Shown here piece after piece: positions 12,751 to 25,016 of a stretch of DNA of 64,000 nt; position 1 is the stretch's first letter, and the number at the start of each line of letters is the position of its first letter. The translations under genes were made by a program, and so were the position numbers. Source of the stretch: Tyto alba (Eukaryota; Chordata; Aves; Strigiformes; Tytonidae); NCBI RefSeq assembly GCF_018691265.1, contig NW_024881316.1, positions 26,513,819 to 26,577,818 of the forward strand, given 5' to 3'. The notes under the pieces were generated by a model, which was given only the letters and a program-made list of their open reading frames with translations, made no database searches and was not told the DNA's origin.

Positions 12751-14635
12751 TTTAGCTGAGGTGGCTATGGAAAGGAGTGGGGAGAGTTGGCTTTTTTTGA
12801 GAGATTGGTTTGAAAAATGTTGCCTACATACTAGTACTGATAAAAGCTGCAGTAAGAATGTGGTCATCTTCATTCTCAAGCAGAATTTATTTTGGTGTTA
12901 TCACTACTGGTTTACTCCTATACATAGATGAAGGCAGGTTTGTTGCTTAAGGTATACCAGTGTAGTAAATAGAAGTTTCTAGACCAGCCCTTACAATACA
13001 AGAAAACCCAATAGCTAAGAAAATTTATTTATTAGATTTGATTACCTGTATGCTGCTGAGATTCCGTGGTATTGTTATTAATGATGTGTTAGGAAGCTTG
13101 GAGCTTTGGGTAGACATCTTTTACCATTATTGTTTCAAATTAAGTATAGAAGATAAAAATAGATTGAAAAAGGTATGTAATATGGAAAAGCAGTATACTT
13201 TTTTACCTAAAATAAAATGGCATGGTATACAAAACAAATAAATTTGTCAGTCATTACTGTACAGACCACAGTTCATATGAAGGTTATTATACCCATTTTA
13301 GGACTTATTATTCTTCTCTTCTATCATAATAAGGTGACAGGTAGCAATTTCTACAGTCAACTAATTAAAGACGACCATTGAGAACCATGATTAGTAAAAC
13401 TTAAACCAAAGATCCGTTCAGGAGAAAAGTGACTTAGAGAATTGGATAGTCAAAGATACTTCCCTTGGTGTGCAGGGATTGTCACAACCCCACAGATGAA
13501 GGCAGGGGTGCTAGATTAGGGACTTCCTAATATTTTCCGGGAGCTGCATGAACAATGTGGATGATCATAACAGAGATCCCTAATCTTATGCAATGAATTC
13601 TTTCCATTTAGTTCTGATATATATTCAAGGGCATGATTTCAACCGTAGGCTGGGAACAGATCAAAGGTATTAAACAAAGTAACATGAGAACCTTATGTTG
13701 TGATCCTTTGCCATATGTTTCATAGCTTATCACAGCTCTGAAAGTTTTCAGATTGATCAGTGATTGAATGATGATCCAAACATGTAACTGAAAGGAGGAC
13801 CTGTAGTTTAGGGCTTTGTCATCTGATCTGGAACTCGGCATTCCACTGCCTCCCACTGTGACTTGCTCATTTGTGAAGTGCCTCAGGGATCTGTGTGTGG
13901 CTCAGCCAGTTGGTGTTTCTCAGCACGGTGTGATTTAGCAGATGAAAGGTGTGCAGAATACAGTTTTACTTGAACAATTTCTACAGCGATCATCTTTCCT
14001 GTGGTGTTCAATTATGTGTTTCACAGTAGCAAGTATCGCCAGTTTCTGTTTATTTTCCTTCCTTAGAGACAGCCTGTCCGTGCATGGATTTTTTTCACTG
14101 AACTAGGAAAAGAGAATATCCAATGTTGACCACTATAAATTCTTAGGCATGAACAGAGTTTGTTTCATGGCTCTGCAGGCTCACAGGTATGAGAAGAATT
14201 CTCAGCATTTTTACCTTGCTTACATTGGGTAAAAATGCAAGTACCAAAGTCTTCTATATGCTCTCAGAACTGTATTTTAATATTGTAGTGGAAAAAAAGC
14301 ATAAAAGAGAGGTTCTTCCAGATCACATGTTGAAAAAGATGTTACTGCTACAAGATGAAAGAATGATCAACTGAACTTCCCTGCAACTAGGAATGATCAA
14401 GCTTTCATCAAAGTTTCCATCAAACATTTGCTTTTGAAGTATAAAAGAGATCAACAGAATAATCTTAGAGAAATATATTCCATTTGTATTAAAATGGGGA
14501 TAAACAAAGTTCCTGGGACCATTTATTTTGACTTGTTATTTGAATTGAAATAATATCCTTGAAGAGATGCGATGCCAAAATTTGTAATTAAGAAGAGAGA
14601 TATCAGAGAAAGTTGTGAGCAGCAGAAGTGTTATA
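12751..14635. other. Non-coding stretch, no gene recognised
   Basis: There is no recognisable coding sequence or repeat family. A patch of lower AT content at 13460-13560 is unexplained and could be a piece of an old LTR. Open frames here are all under 85 codons and look like chance. Confidence 0.5.
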
Positions 14636-14766
14636 CTGACTGCTGTGGGTTAGCCCCAGTTGGCAGCTTCATCCCACTCAGCTTCTCTCACTTCTCCCAC
14701 CAGAGGGATAGGAGAGAGATTCAGAAAGGTATAAGTGAGGAAACTTGTGGGTTGAGATAAGGACAG

Positions 14767-14772
14767 TTTAAT
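14767..14772 (-). terminator. LTR A1 polyadenylation signal
   Basis: On the minus strand this reads ATTAAA, the variant poly(A) signal, near the 3' end of the LTR in its own orientation. Copy A2 has the same hexamer at 46001-46006. Confidence 0.65.
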
Positions 14773-14870
14773 AGGTAAAACAAAAGCTGCACGTGCAAGC
14801 AAAGCAGAATAAGGAATTCATTCACTGCTTCCCATCAGCAGGCAGGTGTTCAACCATCTCCAGAAAAGCC

Positions 14871-15161
14871 TGTAAGGAGCACCTGTGTTAATTTACATAG
14901 GAAGCGAGGCAAATTTAAATATAACTAACCAATGAGGGACAAAGTGATAAGAAACTAACCAGTGGTCATTACAGTAAATATTTATTCATGTAGTTTGAAG
15001 TGTATAAATACACTGAAGTTCTTTTGTGCAATATACTAGTTTTGTGGAATTACCACCTAGCATCCCACTGCACAGACATGGAATAAGGGAAATGCCCGAT
15101 CATGTGTGTATTGGCTTGCATACCAGGTGAAAGAACTATTTTTTTGGGATAACAATCTACA
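14871..15161 (+). mobile_element. Putative short solo LTR inserted in LTR A1
   Basis: This segment is foreign to the surrounding family A LTR, whose sequence stops and resumes on either side. It starts TGTAAGG and ends ATCTACA, giving a TGTA...TACA terminal inverted repeat typical of an LTR. It contains a TATA-like box inside a palindrome (AGTGTATAAATACACT, 14999-15014). The length of 291 bp is short for an LTR but possible. The expected target duplication is not clear, since the flanking bases are diverged (AAAGCC against GGAGAG). The orientation is inferred from the TATA box. It could also be another kind of insertion. Confidence 0.55.
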
Positions 15162-15906
15162 GGAGAGAAGGGCTTCATCAAGCATAACAGTATCTTGGGA
15201 AAACAAATGTCTTAACTCCGAATACCCCCCACTCTCTTCCTTCTTCCTTCTCCCCTCAGGTTTTATGACTGAGCATGATATCATATGATGTGCAATATCC
15301 CTTTGGTCAGTTGAGTCAGCTGTCCCGGCTGTGTCCCCTTCCGATTCCTTGTGCACCCCCAGCCCACTCCCTGGTGAGGTGGTGTTGAGAAGCAGAAAGG
15401 GCCCTGACTCTGTGTAAGCACTGCTCAGCAATAGCTAAAACATCCCTGTGTTATCAGCACTTTTAATCACAAATCTGAAACATAGCTCCATACAAGCAGC
15501 TATTAAAAAAAATTAAATCTGCTCCAGCCAAAACAAGTACACTGGCATTCATATTTTAGCCTGAATAATAGTCAAAACCAAGCTTTTGATTCTGATAAAT
15601 GTATTTTTTTAATGCAAAGCAAATAATTTATTGTAAATTTATAGTTGTGACTAGGAAGATGACAGTCATAAAATGGGAACTCTAAAGATTCTGCTGCCCT
15701 AGGCAAACCAAAATTAGTTCAGTCTTACAGTCCACAAGCATTAAGTAATTTTGCATCTAGATTTTCTTGCCTGGGGCAACTGCCTATATGTTAAAGTTGG
15801 TCTGTGATCAAGGGTCACAGACCAAGCAACAGTCTTTCTTTTTGTATACTGAAGTCAGTTATTTGAATATCACAGAAAATAATGAAACGAACAGGAGAAG
15901 GACATT

Positions 15907-15922
15907 TATATATATATATATG
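15907..15922. repeat. Short (TA)n microsatellite
   Basis: Eight alternating TA units. Confidence 0.8.
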
Positions 15923-18639
15923 TAGATACAGATTGCTTTTACACAATTTGAATTGCAGTTTTCTGAATAAATATTGATAACTGGCCAGTTAGCATGATGA
16001 ATACATATTTCTGTTAAGTGCTTCATCAAATGAGTAGCATGCTGATCAGACCACCTCAAATAATTTTACATTAATAAAATTTATCACTTTACCAGAAAGT
16101 AAGCAGCCTAAAGAGCAAGAATATGAAAGCTTATGTATTTTGGTGATGTTTCTTTTTATTTCTTCTATGGAGATAACAGAAATCTGACTTAATTTCTCTT
16201 CAAAGGAGAGACCATTCTGGTCCAGCTTGTATAAAAAAATGTCTCCAAACAAAATTATACATTCAGGAGATTTGTTTTGGAAAAGCCTCTCATACTTAGC
16301 CTAAACAAGGTCTCTGGAGTATTGCATGATATTATTTAAGAAAGATTTATTCCTTATAAGAAGTATGTAAGATAATGTCAACCTTAGTTGGGTAACTAAA
16401 CACAAAAGCATGATCAGGCTGCAGCTAAGCCAAGTGACTTGTCAGAGGGATGTGGTGTTTTTCTTTTCCCCAGGCTGCCCAGTTTACTTAGGGAAACAAA
16501 ACACCAACCTCCTGCCTACACTCTGAGCTCCCAAGAAGAAGTGTGATTAACTGATCTTTACTATACTAAGAAGGGAGGTGAAGGAAAATTTTAGTTAAAC
16601 AAAAAGATTTCTCAAGTTTCATAATAAAATGTACTGTTGATTTTAGCAATACAACAGCTTATACATTCAATACGCCAACTAAAAGTATTACCAGTATGCT
16701 AATAAATGAAACTACTGCATGGAACACTTACCATAATCTATAACATGTTGTTAGAAAATTTACAGACACTGATATGTATTGCTCTGTTAAAAATATATAC
16801 ATTTGAAATAGCTTTTGTACATGTTTTCATAAAGCTCTGATCCCAAGCATTGCTATGGCCCTGGTATGTAACTACCCATTTAAACACAGTTCTGAAGCTT
16901 GTCATTTCCACTCCTGAACACATCATTTCCAAAATTTGACATGCCATACTTCAGTGTATACTGCAATGTCAGTCAGAACTGTTGTACATTTTAAAATAAT
17001 AATTCAGTTTTAATAACTTCTTTCTCTGATGTTTCCACTTAGTGTTTGATAGATTTGCCAAGCTAGTTTAGAAACTGAATAAGGAACCCTTAATAAATGT
17101 TTCCATTTTATTTGTAAGTATGAAATGTATTAAGAATGCAATATTTTGGAGCAGAATGTCTAATTAGCTTATAAACAATTTTTCAGTGTGGCTTAGTAGA
17201 GGAAATGATTGTGAATTCACTTTGGGCTTTGCTTTGTACTTCATCACCTCCTAATCATATTAATAAGAGTTCATATCAGGAAATGCATTATTATTTCAAG
17301 CAACTGGTAGAGTATTGTTATTCCGATGTGACAGTCAATTTAGAATTAATAATAGAACTTAAGTTCTGCTGCTCCTTATGCCCTTCTGCCTGAACCCAAT
17401 GATTGGCATTTTTAATGTAATCTTACACTGTGGCATGGTTGACCACTGGGAATATTTTTAGCCTCAGCCATCCAATTAAGTATAAGGGAGCTGGGATCAA
17501 AACCCACCACACTCCTCATTTGGAATTAACTACAGCACTATTAGGAAAATCATCTGAAGAAAATTATTTTCTACCTCAAAAAAATGGCTAACTGTCTGAA
17601 AAGATTGCTAAATTTAGCTTTTCCTTTGTAACAGCTTTCCTTGCTATGTAGAAAATGACAGGAATCCTGTAAGTAAAAAGCAACTGGAACTGCATGTACA
17701 TACAGAGCACTATTTACCTGCGTAAAATGGTTCTCTTGTTCAGGCTTCTTCTGTTTGCCTGAACAAGACTGCCATAACCCCACTAGAGCAGAGCTGCCAA
17801 GGTGTCCTATTGAACCAAGCAGATAGAGTGAGCAGCCTCCTGGGAATTTATAACCATTGTTCAGTGTCAGAAATGATGTATAGACTCTGACATGTTAGTA
17901 AATGGAGTGCGTTTATAAAGATAGCTAATTTATAAAAGACTTGTGTTAATTTGGTGCTTATCTTGAGTTATTATGATTTTATGCACCATTATCCTTTCTT
18001 ACATTTGTTTAAATATCTAGTATCTGTTAACACATGGTGTTTCAGTCCTTAGGGGAATATTTGTATTTGGAGTTATTTCATTCTCTGCTCTGTAAATCCT
18101 TTGATCTATCAGCTGAGAAAACTTTAATGTTCTGATTTACAAATGAATGATGTAGCATGGCCACTTCCGGTTCTGCTAGGTTGTAGGAAAGTACGATATC
18201 GCTAAATGTGCCTGTGGGGAATTGTGTGAGTGGGAATGTATTGACAGAAACAGAAGACTGACAAGATACTGTTTTCTCTGAAAGAAGATGAGAAGCTCCT
18301 GACTGATCACTGTGAAACTGAACTCCTAAAAAATTAGTTTGATATACACAAGGATGACATATACAGCTTTAAATTTAGTGTAAATAAAGTGATGCAATTT
18401 ATCTCTGTCGATATACAGTGTCTGTATGTCCTGTTATGTGTAGGCTCTATGGTATGGGAAAGCTAAGGCGTGGAGTATGGTGACTGTAACATAAGGTTTG
18501 TTCTGGACTGCAGGTCACTTGTGCTTGAGGCTTTTAATCTGGTTCACATGAAGGATCATTAAAGCAATACTCTCCCAGCTGCTAGCAGCACTAAAAATCA
18601 TTTCATACAACCATGCTTGCAGCAAAGTTCATACACGGT

Positions 18640-18870
18640 CTGATAAGAGGGGAAAGCGAGACCGAAGGGAATATGAAGAGTGAAAGTGGAAAAAAACATA
18701 GAGGAAAGGAACGACCAGAGAGATAAGAGAAAAGGGACGGGAGAAGTGAAAGACATGCAGCCTTCAAGATGGTTGAAGGATTATGAAATAATATGGGAGA
18801 AAGAAGTAAAACAGAAAAGCAAGACAGGGAACGCAGATATTCAACGTGAGACAAAAGAGGCTGTGACACA
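18640..18870. repeat. Purine-rich (GA-rich) tract
   Basis: For about 230 bases the plus strand is mostly A and G, with many GAGA, GGGA and GAAAG runs and few pyrimidines. It includes several CpG dinucleotides, which are rare in the surroundings. The Lys/Glu-rich open frame at 18680-18991 is a by-product of this composition and matches no family I know. Confidence 0.6.
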
Positions 18871-19839
18871 GCTTTGGATACAGAAAGGACCACAATTCAC
18901 TTTTATATCGGCACGCAAGAACAGGCCAACTTGTTTTTTGAGTCTGAATGGATATGATTGTAATTTTGTCTGTAGAAATGTATGTTTTTAATAGATCTTA
19001 ATTTTTTTCAGTCTATGAGTGTTTCTTGTTGAGGCCATTTCACTTGGAATTTCTTTAGAAAGTTGCCTGGTACCAGACATATCTTAAGTAACCTCTGTGA
19101 ACAGCAAAATCATAGATTCAAGTGAAACATTACCATTTTCAATAGGAATTATGATTTCTAGTTTTCATCCTACAACACTTCAGTGAGGATGGTGACATAC
19201 ACCTTACTTTAATGAGGTTAATTTTTTTGTCACTCTTGTCCGTATTCTATCCTTTATTTTTTTGTGTACTCTTCTTGTAAAAAATCAAATGTTAAAATGA
19301 GTGGACCTTTTAGTAAAACAAGTCGTAATAAACTAGAGCACCATGTTCTTAAAAAAACCGGAAAAACAAAGGCAGAATACATTAGGAATATAGTTTGGTT
19401 ACCATTCAGATACCTTTACATTAAGTTATCTGTCAAAATGCTATATTCTCCCCCACCCTGAGATTAAATAATTTATTTTAGAAAGCTGAAAAAAAGCCTA
19501 AACAACTGTGGGCCTTGGAACCGTTTGACTGAATTATCAGTGATGGGCATACAGTAATCAATAAACATCGAGGCAAGTATCTAGACAAATTGGTGTTTAG
19601 AAAGTACAATTGAGAGTAAAGGTAAAACTTCAATATCTCTTCTGTAATTCAGTAACTACACTTAAAATGTTGCTCTGCCTGTAAATAAATGCTAGATGCA
19701 GAATGAAATGCCAGAGCTTATTTTCCTGCATGTTGGAGAGGTGTGGAGGGAGGGGACAAAATGGTGAATAAGCTGAAAATGTAGTGAAACTTGGTTTCAC
19801 ATGCAAAGCTATGTGACTTGCTGGAGAAAAGGTTGGTCT

Positions 19840-20060
19840 GCCTCTGCTCAGCTGCTTTTCCAAGCTGAAGAAGGCCAGGCTAGGATGGGATGTTGCAGCG
19901 CGTGTGCCGGGCTGTGTGCCCCCATGGGTGGTCGGGCAGCAGCAGTGAGCCAGTTGTTCCCCAGGAGCCAGCAAGCCCAGGCGACGACAGAGCGAAGCGG
20001 TGTAAGCAGGATGCTGAGGCACAATGTCAGCGACACTGTGCACACTTCTAGGTGAGGGTG
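19840..20060. other. GC-rich patch with CpGs in AT-rich surroundings
   Basis: This segment is clearly GC-richer than its neighbours and holds several CpGs (for example GCGCGTG near 19898 and GGCGACGACAGAGCGAAGCG near 19979-19998). It ends near a sequence resembling a splice donor (TAG|GTGAGG, about 20050). It is open in several frames on both strands (up to 137 codons on the minus strand), but I recognise no protein. It could be a small CpG island, an exon, or a GC-rich fragment of an unknown repeat. Confidence 0.35.
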
Positions 20061-22662
20061 TGTTTAAGGATCTTGCCTCCTTGTGATCAAATGAACGGAA
20101 GCAAAGTGGAACCCTGTCTCAGGAGGGGCTCATTATATCTTGATGTCAGGAACAGTCTTTTCTACCAGTGGGTATATTGACAATATTCTGGAAAAAGAGC
20201 TACTTCACAAGAGAGAAATTGAAGAATTTAAATATAAACTTCATTATTTAGCACAATACGCATATTAAGACAGATAGTCATGATTTTGTATGTAAATTTT
20301 ATTTCTAATCTCAAGTGTCTCAACAGAGCAGTAGGCAGATCTCCACAGAGCAGTATCTCTGTTTAATTACTACTTCATTACAATCATTACTGGCTGGGAG
20401 GTGATTTATAAATCATTTCTGAGTTAAGTATTTGCATTCTGAAGGCAGTTTCATCAACTTGTAAACTGGAATTCACACATCCAAACTGAACCCACCAGAA
20501 TCTTTTACTGCATACTGGACAATATACTAATTATTAAACTGGCAGCATGTGAGAAAAAGGTGACTGAATTACTGTGCAGTTTCGGTTGTCATCTCTAAAG
20601 AGTGAGCTGCAGGTCTACTCCAATATCTGCAGGATCTCAGGCCTGACTAGTTCCAAATTTACATTTCTTACCAGGTACAGTGTCAAATAACCTTGCAATG
20701 AATTAATATTAAAATACTTTCTAGCATATTTTCAGGGAATTTTAGTAGGACACAATGTCAGTTCAGTACTGTGTGATGTTCAAAATAATAGAAAAAACCC
20801 CATGTGCAATACTTTAATGCACTGCTGTATATGAATTATTCATCTGAAAGCCAATTCCTCTTAAAAACTTATGATTTGGTAAGAAATACATAGGTCAGAA
20901 AAATTGGCTAGGATATGAGGCTAATGTCAACAGTGGATGCTGCAATGCATGAGTTTTATGTATTGTATTATCTTTTTCCTGTCTGATGCCTTTCATTCTC
21001 ATTACCTTGATCATAATCCAGAAAAATCACTCTGCTTTCTAAATCCCTGAGGGTCCCCATCTGATCCACTGGGTTTCTTAAGAGTACATACAATACAGAA
21101 GTTTCAGTTACAGCACCTTTCTTTTAAAACACAGGTGAAAGAAAATATGTTGATGTTGCTGCATTTTCATATAATTCATCTCACTTTAGTTGAACTGTCT
21201 AGAAATTCAGTATTTAGTAAAACTAGCTGTCTGCATTCTTTATACAGCTGAACGTAAAGAAAGGAAATCATCAGATTGAATTTGATATATTTAAAACAAT
21301 AATAAATAATAAAGCAATAACACAAGAGGCAACAAAATATTTTTCTTTTAACTGATGGTAATTTTCAACAGCAAGCAATATTTGCTACTGCAAGCGTCAT
21401 TTGAAATGATAAATCATGGAATTACTGATTCTTTTTGTGGAGTCTCTGACATATTATGAAATTGTGAGTTGACATCTTCCCTTTCTTAATATAATTAAAA
21501 ATATTCAGTGATTGTAATAAAGTTTTGACAAATGGCAATTAGATTAAATTGCTATGTGATTCCCTGGACTAATTTAGTAAGCTTTTCTTTAACAATACTT
21601 ATTCAGGCATGAACTGCTGGTAAACACAGCAACTGCTGTACTGCTTGTAAGGATAGAAACTTGGTAATTGCCAGTGGCTTTACCTTTCTAACATAAATCA
21701 ATGTGCATTATATGAAGACCTGACCAAAACAAACAAAATGGATGTGAATGTATCTCGTATTTTTCCTGCACAGTGATGCATCTTCAATAGAAGAAGGAAA
21801 AACTGCCAACAGCTCAGTTATGAAGTCAGTGTTGAGTATTATGGAAAGTATTTGAATTCTGTCATGCAGAGGATAGAATAAAGTTGTGTTTTCCATATCC
21901 TGTGGAGTGCACACATCATTAGCTCCCAAATATCAAAAAGAGGGAGCACAACAGCAACTGCTCCTGCTATCATTTGGTTCAGGCTCCTTAGTGGTTGAAT
22001 ATAGAATAGTTTATGGATGCACTGCCAGGCTATGCAACCTATCAAGTCTTGAGCTGCTGAGCCTCCTGCAGGGTTAGATGTAACACACAGCATCTGCATG
22101 GAAAGTTTTCAGGGTCAAAATTAGGAAGTTAGCTACCATGATTTCATGTGCTCCTCTGCTAGACATTGAGTTGTATTTTATGTCAGTTGCTTTTTTGCAG
22201 ATGACTTAATGCTATTTTTGAAATTGATGTTGACACTTAAATTCCCACATCCCATTTACCTTTCCAGGGACAGCAATAATAAAAGGATTGAGGGCTGTCA
22301 TGACAACTAGAAATGGCTATATAACCACATAAGGACATATATAGGGTTTTTGCTGTTTTGATTTCAGTGGTTGAAGTCTTAAAGTTGCTTTGTTTCTTTT
22401 GCATATCACCTTTCCAGGGTTCAATAAAAGTGAAATATAAGAGAAATTTGCATTCATTTTAGCAAAAAGACTGATGTATCATACCCAATGCATTCTGCAT
22501 CAGTTTCACAAAATCCACTCAGTTTGTAAACTATAGCAGTAGTCTGAGCTAATTTCCAAAAAAGCAATATGCCAGGAAATAATTTGTAGAACTGAACAGG
22601 CATTGATTTCTTAATAAAAATAATCCTAAAATGTAATTATCTTTCATGAACTCAACTTTTTC

Positions 22663-22694
22663 TTTGTTTGTTTGTTTTGTTTGTTTGTTTGTTT
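22663..22694. repeat. (GTTT)n microsatellite
   Basis: Tandem GTTT units with one TTTT interruption. Confidence 0.85.
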
Positions 22695-22945
22695 AAATTG
22701 GTAATACAGTGAATATTAATTCCTGAGATCTGTGAGGCTTGCTAATATGATTACTCAATCACCAGTTCCAGGAGTTTTGAGATAGATGGAAACATAAAAT
22801 TCATATGTGGAAAACCATGAAAGGTCTCCCAGAAGAATTAAAGTAGTTGAACTTCTAGACTGAGTGATTAATTTAACTGTCATCAATGCTGCAGTAAAGC
22901 ATTTTCTTCTTTTCCAAAAGTTCATTGTAAGACTTTTCTTATGGG

Positions 22946-22964
22946 AAAAAAAAAAAAAAAAAAA
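22946..22964. repeat. A19 homopolymer
   Basis: Uninterrupted run of 19 A. No processed pseudogene body is recognisable upstream, so it is taken as a simple repeat. Confidence 0.85.
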
Positions 22965-25016
22965 GAGTATTTTATGAAGGAACCTGCTGGAGCCTTTTGC
23001 AGAATTATTCTTGTACCATTGTCTTGCACAAGTGTCGGCCCAGTGACATCACTCTGCCACAGAAGACATATGGGGGATGCTGAAGAAGAGTGATAAGCTT
23101 CCTGCTGTTTCCCAGCACTTCTGTGAATCAACCAAGAAATGTCTATTTTGCAGAGAGAATAAAGAGCAAGAAAGTGGCTGGTCCTGATCTTGTGCAGTTG
23201 ACAGATGCAAGAGAGGGAATTGGTTATCTGAGAGTAAGAGAATGAAGCAAGAAGCCTTCAGTGGAAATGTGCTTCAGCAGAATGCTAGCTCTCATCTCAG
23301 GCAGAAGCTATGATTATAGCATGAGAATAAGCAATTTATTTGAGAAGAAATGAAGATGAAATGACGGAGCCTCAAAATAGCATCGCACGGTAGACGATCA
23401 CTTTTTTAGTGTAAACAAATTATGTCCTAAATGGATATGAATGCTTTGTACATTATTCTGGAATTTCAGTTCAAGGCAACTGGCCAGCATATTCTAATAT
23501 ACATTCAAATATGTGATTTAAAGAAACACCAGTATTGAGGGTGTTGGCAATCTATTGTTAATGGAAGGAGAAATGGAAGAGATGAATCAGATATGTCTCT
23601 GAAGAACATTTCCCTATGTTCCTTTGCAAAGAAGGTTCATTTTGTCGTGTCTTTTCTCACATATCTAAGTCTGTTTGCACCCGGACCTCTTTTCAGAAAT
23701 TTTCTTAGTACCGTCTTTGGTTTACAGTCAGTTTCATCCGACCTGACTATTTCCTGAGTTTAACTGCTGCCTGGCCTGAAGAATATCCTGCAACTTGAAG
23801 TGACTTTTGTTTCAGTCATTACTGTGAAAAAGAATTTAACTGCTTCCACCACTGACATTCTAAATGAAGGGTTGCTAATCACTTCCAACAAAATTTTTTC
23901 CACTCTTCATTGCAACACTCCATAAGGCTGAAAACCATTACACTATAAAAGAGAGTCTAGTCTTATAAAACACAGTAGCAATCTAATTTGTTCGACTTCA
24001 GGCATTAAAATAAATATTTTTCAATTAGAAGGTTGATGTTGTGGAGTTTCAAAACATCCCATGAAATTGGGATTGATTTACTGTATTTGACTGAAATGTT
24101 AAGGTTATGTTAATATCTAAAGTTTTTTGTGTGTTTACACAGTTATTGCAGTTTGCTTGAAAAATGTAACTAAATCAGTAACATGGAGAGAAACATTCTT
24201 TGGACACTATTATAATAGAATTCACTTAACTGGGATAGACATAAATAGACAATTGCCTTAAGTGAAAATTTTGCTGGGAACCAACTTTCATGTAATTAAT
24301 TTCATTTGACTTATCTCTTAGTTTATTGATACATTGCTTGCTTGCTTTGTAGACAGAGCAAACATTTCAGGGTTGCTGCTCCAGTGTGATCTGTGGAGTG
24401 AACACATTATTTTTTGAGTTAATTAGAAGTTTAGAGGTTGGATTCGATATAGGCACTTGTATATATTTCTATAGTTGATGAAGCTCCTTCAGAAGGACTT
24501 ATGTGAGAATGAGCTATCTGTAGTGTTTTATTTGTTAGTTCTCTGATAGTCAAGATCACTGTCATATAATGGCTCCTTTTTATTTAATGTAGAACCTGAA
24601 CTTGTTATTTAGAGACATACTTGCTTAAAGGGCTTATTTTATTGACTATCACACCATGTAAACATTTCAAATTTATTGTTGCTTTTGTTCACTTGCAATT
24701 TCTAGTCTTTGAAGTAATTTAATTTGAAGAACAAATAAGGAAGATGGATTCTTATATATTTTTTGTATGATTAGATTTAGTCACAGATACATATATCAAG
24801 AGGTATTTACAGTAGTAACAATAAGAATGTGCAACATGAAAATACAACATCTCTATTCAAACATAGCAAACATAAGCTTTTTATCTTACTTTTCTGTTAC
24901 TTCACCTATCACAGTATGGACATATCTGATCTCTAATTTGGAATCCAGGAACCACTGACAGTTCCTATTTCCACCTGTGAGCACGAACTTACAATGCTGG
25001 CTTCAGTCACAAATTG

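Larger units (their letters stand above)
14641..15541 (-). mobile_element. Solo LTR, family A (copy A1), interrupted
   Basis: This is a solo LTR of an endogenous retrovirus in minus orientation. On the plus strand it begins TGCTGTGGGTTAGCCCC and ends CAAAACAAGTACA, matching the ends of an LTR family I know as common in passerine genomes. The flanks CTGAC (14636-14640) and CTGGC (15542-15546) fit a 5-bp target duplication with one change. A minus-strand polyadenylation signal is at 14767-14772. About 291 bp at 14871-15161 is not part of the family and looks like a later insertion; the LTR resumes at about 15162. Copy A2 at 45900-48142 shares the block from 14785 to 14870 almost base for base. 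No gag, pol or env lies beside it, so it is a recombination remnant. Confidence 0.85.
15547..25016. other. Non-coding stretch, no gene recognised
   Basis: There is no exon or repeat family that I can name. Notable local features are a purine-rich tract at about 18640-18870, a small GC- and CpG-richer patch at about 19840-20060, an A19 run at 22946-22964, GTTT repeats at 22663-22694 and a short TA repeat at 15907-15922. The open frames over the purine-rich and GC-rich patches (up to 137 codons) are best explained by base composition. Confidence 0.55.

Noticed and set aside
18680..18991. 103-codon Lys/Glu-rich open frame
   Set aside because: Its amino-acid make-up follows directly from the purine-rich tract. 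No known family and no convincing exon context.
19630..20043. 137-codon open frame on the minus strand
   Set aside because: It spans a GC-rich patch that is also open in other frames. No domain was recognised.
22922..22964. Poly(A) run considered as the tail of a processed pseudogene
   Set aside because: No coding body, AATAAA signal or target duplication is visible next to it.
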